NCBI GenBank assembly: GCA_023254985.1
Contig: JALRJT010000081.1
Span: forward strand, 1 to 10,258
DNA: 10,258 bases
Direction of reading: 5' to 3'
DNA from: Ilumatobacteraceae bacterium
Lineage (GTDB): Bacteria > Actinomycetota > Acidimicrobiia > Acidimicrobiales > Ilumatobacteraceae
The first letter of the stretch is position 1. Each line of letters starts with the position of its first letter. Below the pieces are notes generated by a model, which was given only the letters and a program-made list of their open reading frames with translations, was not told the DNA's origin and ran no database searches. Positions 1 through 6,231 of this stretch are shown one piece after another. A program made the position numbers and the translations under genes.

Positions 1-29
1 GTTATCGCGGGTTCGTCAAGCTCGACTGA
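1..29 (+). CDS. Possible 3' end of a rightward gene (partial)
   Basis: Reading frame 3 gives the short tail YRGFVKLD followed by TGA at 27-29, which looks like an ordinary protein C-terminus. The next gene ends at 36 on the opposite strand, so a convergent pair with a 6-bp gap would fit the tight packing of this region. Only about nine codons are visible, so nothing can be said about function. The call rests on context and could be wrong. Confidence 0.3.
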
Positions 30-35
30 CGCGAC

Positions 36-305
36 TCAGATGCCGCGTTCGCGGTCGTCGCGTTCGGCGGCCTTGATCGCATAGCCGAGGACGATTGCAG
101 GTGCGAGCAGGATCGATCCAACGATGAGGCCACCGGTTGCGAGTCGACCGATGAGTGGCGAGAAGTCGGCGACGAGGCCGTACGCCACGGCGGCAATCGA
201 GACGCCGAATGCCCCATAGCCCGCACGGTTTGCGCGAGCCGTCCAACGGGCAATCACTTCTCGTCGTTGGCGAACTGGATCGGACTCAGATGGGGTAGAG
301 GTCAT
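36..305 (-). CDS. Small conserved-type membrane protein with two predicted helices
   Basis: From the ATG at 305 this encodes 89 residues. The first ~28 are polar and rich in Arg (VRQRREVIARWTARANRAGY). Two hydrophobic segments follow, about residues 31-47 and 54-77, then a charged tail (KAAERDDRERGI). This is the layout of a small inner-membrane protein with cytoplasmic ends. The segment around GSILLAPAIVLGYAIKAAERDD resembles hypothetical membrane proteins I remember from actinobacteria, but I know no function. An in-frame ATG five codons upstream (at 320) would give MRFQA before this start. The longer open frame reaching 608 runs antisense through the crotonase gene and is unlikely to be used. 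The gene diverges from the crotonase gene with only 13 bp between the chosen starts, so any promoter must lie inside the neighbouring gene. Confidence 0.7.
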   Translation of the reverse strand: MTSTPSESDPVRQRREVIARWTARANRAGYGAFGVSIAAVAYGLVADFSPLIGRLATGGLIVGSILLAPAIVLGYAIKAAERDDRERGI

Positions 306-318
306 AGCCTGAAATCTC

Positions 319-1074
319 ATGGTAGAGGGCACTTCCGTCGAATCACCGTTGAGCGTGGAAGTGCGCTCCGAGGTGATGGTGTTGACGATGACGCGACCGT
401 CACGACGAAACGCCGTGAACCTCGACATGTTGCGAGCATTCGAAGCGGCGTTTGACGAAGCGAAGGAGAAGTCGATTCGCGTGATCCTCCTCACCGGTGT
501 CGCCCCCTCATTCAGCGCAGGAGCCGACCTTGCCGGAGTGAAGGAAGACGAGTTCCAGGACGCCCTCCACGGTGTGCTCACCTCATTCGTCGACCCGAAG
601 TTTGTCACCGTCGCCTATGTGAACGGACACGCACTCGGTGCCGGGGCCCAACTCGTGGCGGCCTGCGACGTGCGTGTGGCGACACCGACTGCAACGATCG
701 GTATTCCCGCAGCCCGTCTCGGTCTCGTCGTGAACCACTGGACGATCGAGCGACTCGTACGGGAGTTCTCATGGCCGGTGGCGCGCAACATGTTGCTGAC
801 GGCCGCGACCTATGACGCCGAATCGTTGCATCGGATTGGGTCGATACACCGACTCGGAACATTCGAGGACGCACTCGAGTGGGCGAGTGAGATTGCAGCA
901 CTCGCTCCGCTCACGCAGTTCGGCCACAAACTCGCTCTCGAGTCGAGTGCGGGTGAGCCGACGATTGATGCACTCGTCATTGCCGCTCGTAAGCGTGCAC
1001 TCGACAGCAACGACGTCACCGAAGGCAGGGCTGCGTTTGCAGAGAAGCGAAAGCCGAAGTTCACCGGGTCATGA
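319..1074 (+). CDS. echA6-like: EchA6-like crotonase-fold protein lacking both catalytic glutamates
   Basis: This 251-residue protein has the crotonase fold: VLTMTRPSRRNAVN near residues 21-34, the CoA/oxyanion-hole segment SFSAGADL (64-71), and the second oxyanion segment NGHALGAGAQLVAACD (102-117). In classical enoyl-CoA hydratases two glutamates do the chemistry (Glu144 and Glu164 of the rat enzyme). Here the aligned positions are Gln111 and Ala131 (IPAARLGL). The following WTIERL, the APL segment, and the KRKPKFTG C-terminus closely recall my memory of mycobacterial EchA6, which binds acyl-CoA but does not hydrate enoyl-CoA. A non-catalytic acyl-CoA binding or shuttling role is therefore inferred. 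Its TGA overlaps the ccmA ATG (ATGA), so the two are probably cotranscribed. No Shine-Dalgarno lies at a normal distance from 319. A TANNNT hexamer at 305-310 could give a near-leaderless transcript. A downstream start (TTG at 351) is possible. Confidence 0.85.
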   Translation: MVEGTSVESPLSVEVRSEVMVLTMTRPSRRNAVNLDMLRAFEAAFDEAKEKSIRVILLTGVAPSFSAGADLAGVKEDEFQDALHGVLTSFVDPKFVTVAYVNGHALGAGAQLVAACDVRVATPTATIGIPAARLGLVVNHWTIERLVREFSWPVARNMLLTAATYDAESLHRIGSIHRLGTFEDALEWASEIAALAPLTQFGHKLALESSAGEPTIDALVIAARKRALDSNDVTEGRAAFAEKRKPKFTGS

Positions 1075-1709
1075 GCGTCGTCGAATTCGCTGACGTCGTC
1101 GTCACCTACGACGGCTATCCGGCACTCGCCGGCGTCTCGGCGCGGGTTGAGTCCGGCCAGATCGTCCTCGTGCGCGGAGAAAACGGCGCAGGTAAGTCGA
1201 CGCTGTTGCGAACGATCGCGGGTTTGATGCCGATCGAGCGCGGATCGGCACGGGTGCTCGGGCACGACGTCGCGTCGGATCGCCAGTCGGTGCGTGCACG
1301 CATCGGCATGCTCTCGCATCGCAACGGGCTGTTCCTCGAGCTCACGGCACGAGACAACGTCGAGTTCTGGGCACGATGCGTCGGTGCGACCACCAGCGAC
1401 GTTGATGATGCACTCGATCGCATGCGCCTCGGTCGCGAGTTGAGTTCCACGCTCGTGTCGCGGTTGTCGGCGGGGCAGCGCCGACGGGTCGCGCTCGCGT
1501 CCCTCGTCGTGCGTCGTGCCGAGCTGTGGTTGTTGGATGAACCACATTCGGGTCTGGACGAACAGTCACGAGCAGATCTGGATGCGGTGCTCGGTGATGC
1601 ATCGCGCGCAGGAGCGACGATCATCGTCGCCTCGCACGACACCGATCGTGTCGCCAAGTTCGCGCATTCGACGATCACGCTCGTGACAGGACGGACGGTC
1701 GGCTCGTGA
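1071..1709 (+). CDS. ccmA: Heme exporter ATP-binding protein CcmA
   Basis: CcmA is the ATPase of the CcmABCD complex, which uses ATP hydrolysis to release heme-loaded CcmE from CcmC. The 212-residue product matches the family's usual ~205 residues and shows every ABC ATPase element: Walker A GENGAGKST (36-44), signature LSAGQRRR (132-139), Walker B LWLLDEP (152-158) and the switch histidine in ASHD (His189). The Q-loop region reads LSHRNGLFLELTARDN, with Arg where many ABC proteins have Gln; an SH-type Q loop is familiar among CcmA proteins. The start overlaps the upstream crotonase stop as ATGA, and the stop overlaps the ccmB start as GTGA, implying translational coupling on both sides. On its own an ABC ATPase is ambiguous; the ccmB and ccmC neighbours make the assignment firm. 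Confidence 0.95.
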   Translation: MSVVEFADVVVTYDGYPALAGVSARVESGQIVLVRGENGAGKSTLLRTIAGLMPIERGSARVLGHDVASDRQSVRARIGMLSHRNGLFLELTARDNVEFWARCVGATTSDVDDALDRMRLGRELSSTLVSRLSAGQRRRVALASLVVRRAELWLLDEPHSGLDEQSRADLDAVLGDASRAGATIIVASHDTDRVAKFAHSTITLVTGRTVGS

Positions 1710-2398
1710 AGCGAGTGAACGTTCTCGGCATCGCGCGGATGATCGCGCGTAAGGACCTCAAGGTGGAGTGGCGCGGTCGTGTGCTCGTCAATCAGGTGTT
1801 GCCTTTTGCAGCGCTCGTCATGGTCATGTTCGCATTCGCACTCGATGGCGACGATCTCCTGCAGCGTGCGGCAAGTGGGCTCGCGTGGATGGCGACCGTG
1901 TTGTCGATGTTCGTCGTGATCTCGAGATCATTCCTCGTCGACACCGAGGACGGTGCGCTTGATGCGATGAGAACGGCCGGTCTCGACATGCGCGGCGTGT
2001 ATGTCGGCAAGAGCATGGCGCTGTTCCTGCAGCTGCTCGTCCTCAACGTGGTGTTGATCGCGCTGTCGTTGTTGCTGTATCACGTCTCGCTCACGTTCGA
2101 ATCTGCAGTCCTGCTCGTGGCGATCGTCGTGTGCGCGACCGCGGGTCTGGCATTCGTCGGCGTGCTCTACGGGGGCCTTGCCGCGCTGTCGAAGGGGCGC
2201 GAGACGCTGCTCCCGCTGCTTGTCTTGCCCGTCGTGGCACCGGTCGTGATCGGGGCGGCACGGGCCACCGAGTCGGCTTACGGAACCGCCGGAGCCCGTG
2301 TGGGCGAGGGTTGGCCGTGGGTTGGGCTGTTGTTCGTGTTTGCCGTGGCGTTTGCCATAGCGGGTCTGTTGTCCTTTCCGTCCCTGATTGAGGAATGA
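1706..2398 (+). CDS. ccmB: Heme exporter membrane subunit CcmB
   Basis: CcmB is the membrane partner of CcmA in the complex that frees holo-CcmE. The 230 residues are mostly hydrophobic, with about six helices (near 31-46, 57-74, 103-126, 133-158, 168-184 and 205-223). The N-terminal cytoplasmic segment IARKDLKVEWRGR and the later ETLLPLLVLPVVAPVVIGAA are typical of CcmB in cluster-encoded System I. Length matches the family (about 220). Translation starts at GTG 1706, overlapping the ccmA stop as GTGA, and the stop at 2396-2398 abuts ccmC. An ABC-2-type permease of another system would be the main alternative, but its place between ccmA and ccmC argues against that. Confidence 0.93.
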   Translation: MKRVNVLGIARMIARKDLKVEWRGRVLVNQVLPFAALVMVMFAFALDGDDLLQRAASGLAWMATVLSMFVVISRSFLVDTEDGALDAMRTAGLDMRGVYVGKSMALFLQLLVLNVVLIALSLLLYHVSLTFESAVLLVAIVVCATAGLAFVGVLYGGLAALSKGRETLLPLLVLPVVAPVVIGAARATESAYGTAGARVGEGWPWVGLLFVFAVAFAIAGLLSFPSLIEE

Positions 2399-2407
2399 TT
2401 GAGCGCC

Positions 2408-3157
2408 ATGTCTTTTTCCCCCGTGACGCAGGCATCCAAGGGTGTTGGTACGCCCACGACCCGACTGATTGGGCTGATCGCGATCGCCTCACTCGCGTGG
2501 GTGCTCTTCGGTGGTCTCGTTGCCACGCCACCCGAAGTGACGCAAGGTGAATCGGTGCGCATCATGTACGTGCACGTGCCATCTGCGTGGGTGGCATATC
2601 TCGCCTTCATCACGACCGCAGTCGCGTCCGCGTCGTATCTCCTTTCGCGTCGCCGTTCGCTCGGATTTGATCGCGTGGCCGGCGCCTCTGCCGAGGTCGG
2701 GGTCGTGTTCATGGGCATCACGCTCGTGAGCGGAAGCCTGTGGGGCCGACTTACGTGGGGCACGTTCTGGCAATGGGACCCACGACTCACGACCACGTCG
2801 TTTCTCTTCGTCACGTATCTCGGTTATCTCGCGGTGCGGGGTCTCGGCGGCACGCATCACCAGCGCGCCAAGCGCAGTGCGATCCTTGCGCTGCTCGCCG
2901 TGCTCGAGATTCCGCTCGTGCACTTCAGCGTCGTGTTGTGGCGATCGTTGCACCAGCGTGCAAGCGTGCTCAGCACCGATGGCGACGTGAAGATGGATGG
3001 ACTCATGCTGTTCACGCTGCTCGTCGGTGTGGTCGCGTTCACCGCAACATTCGCGTGGCTCGTCATGCACCGCCAGCGCGTCCTTGCGATGCGTGACATC
3101 GTCGAGTCGCGCAAACTCGACGTGGCGATCGCCCAGCGAACCGGAGAAGGAAACTGA
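2408..3157 (+). CDS. ccmC: Heme-handling membrane protein CcmC (WWD domain)
   Basis: CcmC takes heme at the outer face of the membrane and attaches it to CcmE. Numbered from the ATG at 2408 the product has 249 residues with about six helices. It carries the tryptophan-rich WWD segment WGRLTWGTFWQWDPRLT (about 112-128) and two flanking histidines that serve as heme ligands in the family: His56 in YVHVPSAW and His172 in IPLVHFSVVLWRSLHQ. The start is uncertain. TTG at 2399 is also in frame, directly after the ccmB stop, and lies 4 bases after AGGA (2391-2394); the ATG lies 13 bases after it. Neither spacing is ideal. The gene follows ccmB without a gap and is followed two bases later by ccmD. 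Confidence 0.95.
   Translation: MSFSPVTQASKGVGTPTTRLIGLIAIASLAWVLFGGLVATPPEVTQGESVRIMYVHVPSAWVAYLAFITTAVASASYLLSRRRSLGFDRVAGASAEVGVVFMGITLVSGSLWGRLTWGTFWQWDPRLTTTSFLFVTYLGYLAVRGLGGTHHQRAKRSAILALLAVLEIPLVHFSVVLWRSLHQRASVLSTDGDVKMDGLMLFTLLVGVVAFTATFAWLVMHRQRVLAMRDIVESRKLDVAIAQRTGEGN
3143..3152 (+). promoter_or_regulatory. Ribosome binding site for ccmD
   Basis: The purine-rich run GGAGAAGGAA sits at the end of ccmC, 7 bases before the GTG at 3160. It supports translation of the short ccmD gene, which would otherwise be easy to miss. Confidence 0.6.
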
Positions 3158-3159
3158 TC

Positions 3160-3294
3160 GTGGAAGACATCGGTTTCATCTCCGCGTCGTATGCGATCAC
3201 GTTCGCCGCGTTGATCCTGCTCGCCGTGAGGACGTGGAGGGCGGGCAAAGAGCTCGCGCGAGAGGTGAGCGACGAGGACAAGCCGTGGACCTGA
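3160..3294 (+). CDS. ccmD: Small heme exporter subunit CcmD
   Basis: This 44-residue frame begins at GTG 3160, two bases after the ccmC stop, with a purine-rich ribosome binding site just before it. The product has one hydrophobic segment, FISASYAITFAALILLAV (about 6-23), including the tyrosine commonly conserved in CcmD. A basic stretch (RTWRAGKEL) and an acidic tail follow. That single-helix layout, with the N-terminus outside and basic residues inside, is the CcmD pattern. CcmD is a small component of the CcmABCD complex needed to release heme-loaded CcmE. Sequence conservation in this family is low, so the assignment rests mainly on topology, size and position between ccmC and ccmE. Its last codons overlap the start of ccmE by 10 bp. 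Confidence 0.85.
   Translation: MEDIGFISASYAITFAALILLAVRTWRAGKELAREVSDEDKPWT
3274..3278 (+). promoter_or_regulatory. Ribosome binding site fixing the ccmE start
   Basis: GAGGA lies inside the 3' end of ccmD, 6 bases before GTG 3285. This near-ideal spacing selects 3285 as the ccmE start rather than any codon further upstream in the same open frame. Confidence 0.65.
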
Positions 3295-3770
3295 CCCCGC
3301 GCACGTCTGCGGACAACGCACCGCTCGCACCACGCAAGCGCAAGACGACGTGGACCACAATTGTGGTGCTTGTCGCCATCGTCGTCGCCGGTGGCGTGAT
3401 CGTCTCGCAGTTCCTCACGAGTGCCATCGACTACTACTGCAATGCCGACGAAGTGGGGGTGCGCGAGGGTTGCGAAGCCGATCGTCGCATCCGTATCCAA
3501 GGCACCGTGGATGAAGGTTCGCTTGAGTCGGCTGCTGGCTCGACGTCGTTCAGCCTGAGTTTCAACGACGTCACGATCAATGTCGTCTACGAAGGCGACC
3601 CGGGCGGGATCTTCCAGGAGTGCATCCCCGTCGTCGCGCACGGTCGTCTGGTCGGGGACACCTTCGAGGCGAATCGCATCGAAGTGCGCCATTCGAATGA
3701 ATACATGGCTGAGAACGGTGACCGAGTGACCGATGCGGAGGCCAAGGCGTGTTCGCAGCAGACGGGCTGA
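3285..3770 (+). CDS. ccmE: Periplasmic heme chaperone CcmE
   Basis: CcmE binds heme covalently and carries it from CcmC to CcmF. The 161-residue product has a basic N-terminus (RKRK, 17-20), one membrane anchor (about 24-41), and an OB-fold-type domain outside the membrane with RIRIQGTVDEGS (68-79) and VVAHGRLVGDTFEANRIEVRH. The heme-binding histidine is His136, followed by Tyr140, in RHSNEYM. This is the HxxxY form found in most bacteria rather than the CxxxY variant. The same open frame extends upstream to 2997, but that part is only a shadow of ccmC and ccmD; GTG 3285 has a well-placed GAGGA. Unusual are four cysteines in the exported domain (52, 63, 113, 156), positions that are not cysteine in the E. 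coli protein as I remember it. The 3' end overlaps ccmF by 22 bp. Confidence 0.93.
   Translation: MDLTPRTSADNAPLAPRKRKTTWTTIVVLVAIVVAGGVIVSQFLTSAIDYYCNADEVGVREGCEADRRIRIQGTVDEGSLESAAGSTSFSLSFNDVTINVVYEGDPGGIFQECIPVVAHGRLVGDTFEANRIEVRHSNEYMAENGDRVTDAEAKACSQQTG
3737..3741 (+). promoter_or_regulatory. Ribosome binding site fixing the ccmF start
   Basis: GGAGG occurs inside the 3' end of ccmE, 7 bases before GTG 3749. It supports a ccmF start that overlaps ccmE by 22 bp. Confidence 0.65.
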
Positions 3771-5686
3771 GCGGCCCAATCGGGCGCGGATTTCTCCTCG
3801 TCGGAGTAGTGGCTGCGCTCTTCGGCGCACTCGCCTCGATCACCGCTGCGCGCACTGGTGACAAGAACGTCTCCAAGCTGATTCCGCGTTTCGCGATCCT
3901 GCTCGTGGTTGCGGCAGCAGGTGCATTCGCCGCGATGGAGTGGGCGATGATCACACGCGACTTCTCGCTCGCCTATGTGCAGAAGGTGGGGAGCTGGTCG
4001 ACGCCAGCGCTCTACAACTTCGCCGCGGTGTGGAGTGCGCTCGAGGGATCGATCCTGATGTGGGTCGTGATCCTCGCTGGCTACACGGGAACTGTCGCGT
4101 TTTGGGTGCGCAAGCACCGCGAGGATGCGCTGTCACAGGTCGCACTCGCGGTGATGTTCATCGTCTCGCTTTTTTTCTTCGTGTTGTCCTTCGGACCGGC
4201 GAATCCGTTCGTCGAGGGACCACCCGGCGTGCTCGATGGTCCTGGGCCGAACCCGCTTTTGCAGAACCACATCCTCGTGATGTTCCACCCACCACTTCTG
4301 TATCTCGGATACGTCGGCATGACGGTGCCGTTTGCATTCGCCATCGCCGCGCTCGTCACGGGTCGACTCGGGGAGGGTTGGCTGCTCGCCACCCGTCGCT
4401 GGACGTTGTTCGCATTCGGGTTCCTCACCTTCGGCATCATCCTCGGCAGCTGGTGGAGTTACGAGGTGCTCGGCTGGAGCGGCGTGTGGGCGTGGGACCC
4501 GGTGGAGAACGCCTCGCTCATGCCGTGGATCACCGCGACTGCCTACATCCACTCGGTACTCGTGCAGGAGCGCAGGGGAATGCTGCGCGTATGGAACCTG
4601 TCGCTTCTCGTCGCCACGTTCAGCCTGACCATCCTCGGCACGTTCCTCACTCGCTCGGGCGTGTTGAACAGCGTGCATGCGTTTTCCGAAAGCTCGATCG
4701 GTCCCTGGCTGCTCACGTTCTTCGCAGTGATCGTCATCGTGTCGATCGCACTCATTGGCTGGCGCGGCGACATGTTGCATGCACCAGGAGCAATCGAGAC
4801 TCCGATCTCGCGCGAGGGTGCGTTCCTCGCAAACAACTTGATCTTCAGCCTGTTCGCCTTCGTCGTGCTGCTCGGCACGGTGTTCCCACTCGTCGTTGAA
4901 GCGTTGCAGGATCGCACGCTCGTCGTCGGCGAACCGTTCTTCGATCGCCTGACCATCCCAATCGGACTTGCGATGCTCACGATCATGGCGATTGCGCCCG
5001 TGTTGCCGTGGCGGCGTACGTCGGCAGAGACGCTCTCCAAGCGACTGTTGTGGCCCGCGTGGGTCGGCGTCGGGTCGCTCGTTCTTGCGGTGTTCCTCGG
5101 CGCGACGGGAATCTGGCCACTGTTGACGTTCACCCTCGGTGGATTCGCGGCGGGCTCCGCACTCCGTCATCTCGCGTTGTCCGTGCGACGACACAAGTTG
5201 CTCGGTCTCGTCGGACGTTCGAACGGCGGCATGATCGTGCACCTCGGGGTGATCCTGATCGCCGTCGCACTTGCCGCGTCGAACAGTTACACCCACAGCC
5301 AGGAGCTTTCGCTCGAGGTCGGCAAGACCGCAACCTTCTCGGGTTACACCTTCGAGTTGGTGGACATCGTCGAGGTGCAGACCGATCGCGCAACGAGTGT
5401 GAAGGCCCTCGTCTCGGTCGATGGCGGCAAGCCGTATGCACCGGCGATCACCAAGTTCACCAAGATCGGCATGAATGTCGGCACCCCGAGCGTGCGCACG
5501 GGATTCGCCCGCGACGTCTATCTCACCCTCGAGCCTCCCGTGCGTCAGGACTCCGGCAAGGCGACGATCAAGGTGTTCGTGAAGCCGATGATCCTGTGGT
5601 TGTGGATCGCCGGTGGCGTGATGGCTCTCGGCACGCTGCTCGCGCTCATTCCGTCTCGCCGACGCAGTGAGGACGACGAATCGTGA
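3749..5686 (+). CDS. ccmF: Cytochrome c heme lyase subunit CcmF
   Basis: CcmF is the large membrane subunit of the CcmFH synthetase that links heme to the CXXCH cysteines of apocytochrome c. The 645 residues match the usual length (about 640-660). The hallmark WWD segment runs about 235-260, with Trp235, Trp236, Trp243, Trp247, Trp249 and Asp250-Pro251. Four histidines fit the family's heme ligands, each offset by seven from E. coli numbering: His180 (FHPPLLYLGYVG), His268 (YIHSV), His310 (NSVHAF) and His498 (MIVHLGV). Many transmembrane helices precede a soluble C-terminal domain (about 512-612), and a last helix (about 613-633) ends the protein. GTG 3749 is chosen because GGAGG precedes it at a good distance. 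The stop overlaps the ccmG start as GTGA. Confidence 0.97.
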   Translation: MFAADGLSGPIGRGFLLVGVVAALFGALASITAARTGDKNVSKLIPRFAILLVVAAAGAFAAMEWAMITRDFSLAYVQKVGSWSTPALYNFAAVWSALEGSILMWVVILAGYTGTVAFWVRKHREDALSQVALAVMFIVSLFFFVLSFGPANPFVEGPPGVLDGPGPNPLLQNHILVMFHPPLLYLGYVGMTVPFAFAIAALVTGRLGEGWLLATRRWTLFAFGFLTFGIILGSWWSYEVLGWSGVWAWDPVENASLMPWITATAYIHSVLVQERRGMLRVWNLSLLVATFSLTILGTFLTRSGVLNSVHAFSESSIGPWLLTFFAVIVIVSIALIGWRGDMLHAPGAIETPISREGAFLANNLIFSLFAFVVLLGTVFPLVVEALQDRTLVVGEPFFDRLTIPIGLAMLTIMAIAPVLPWRRTSAETLSKRLLWPAWVGVGSLVLAVFLGATGIWPLLTFTLGGFAAGSALRHLALSVRRHKLLGLVGRSNGGMIVHLGVILIAVALAASNSYTHSQELSLEVGKTATFSGYTFELVDIVEVQTDRATSVKALVSVDGGKPYAPAITKFTKIGMNVGTPSVRTGFARDVYLTLEPPVRQDSGKATIKVFVKPMILWLWIAGGVMALGTLLALIPSRRRSEDDES

Positions 5687-6231
5687 GCGAGTCGCGCAAG
5701 GTCGCCCCGAAGGTCGCACTCGTTGCGACGATCCTTGCAGTTGCGTTCATCGTCGTGCTCGTGATTGCGAGTCCCGAGTCGCAGACCGATGCAGATTCGC
5801 CATTGCTTGGTAATCCCGCACCCGCAGTCGTGACGACGACGATCGAAGACGAGACCTTCGACCTTGCGCGGCGAAAGGGGAGTTGGGTCGTGTTGAACTT
5901 CTTCAACTCCACGTGTGTGCCGTGTCGTGCCGAGCATCCAGAGTTGCTCGCCTTTGCTGACGCTCAGGCGAAGAGTGCCCAGCCGGCCGAGTTGTACACG
6001 GTGATTAACGATGACTCCGATGGCGCGGTGAAGGCCTACTTCGATGAGCACGGAGGATCGTGGCCGAAGCTGCGCGACGACAACGGCACGATCGCGGTTG
6101 CCTTCGGTGTGGCGCGAGTGCCTGAGACGTGGATCGTCGACCCGAACGGGTTCGTGCGCCTCCGCATCGCCGGCAAGTTGACCGAAGGTCTCCTCGATGA
6201 ACAACTCGCCATGCTGCAGGGCCAATCGTGA
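5683..6231 (+). CDS. ccmG: Membrane-anchored thiol-disulfide oxidoreductase CcmG (DsbE-like)
   Basis: CcmG is a thioredoxin-fold reductant that keeps the apocytochrome heme-binding cysteines, or CcmH, reduced outside the cytoplasm. The 182-residue product has an N-terminal anchor (about 11-29), then a thioredoxin-like domain with the active site CVPC (Cys78, Cys81) in NFFNSTCVPCRAEHPEL. A cis-proline motif follows in RVPETWIVDPNG (Pro147). The residue before the first active-site cysteine is Thr, whereas many CcmG proteins have Trp there (WCxxC). A GAGGA at 5669-5673 precedes the GTG start by 9 bases. The gene overlaps ccmF and ccmH at its two ends, both as GTGA. A generic TlpA/ResA thioredoxin would look similar, but its position decides for CcmG. 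Confidence 0.93.
   Translation: MSESRKVAPKVALVATILAVAFIVVLVIASPESQTDADSPLLGNPAPAVVTTTIEDETFDLARRKGSWVVLNFFNSTCVPCRAEHPELLAFADAQAKSAQPAELYTVINDDSDGAVKAYFDEHGGSWPKLRDDNGTIAVAFGVARVPETWIVDPNGFVRLRIAGKLTEGLLDEQLAMLQGQS

Noticed and set aside
2997..3284. Upstream extension of the ccmE open frame
   Set aside because: The added residues are an out-of-frame reading of ccmC and ccmD. A good GAGGA site precedes GTG 3285, which gives a normal CcmE length.
4133..5719. Long 528-codon open frame on the minus strand opposite ccmF
   Set aside because: Its translation is full of Arg, Glu, His and Asp with no domain pattern. This is what the antisense of a GC-rich membrane protein gene gives, and ccmF on the other strand has all its motifs.
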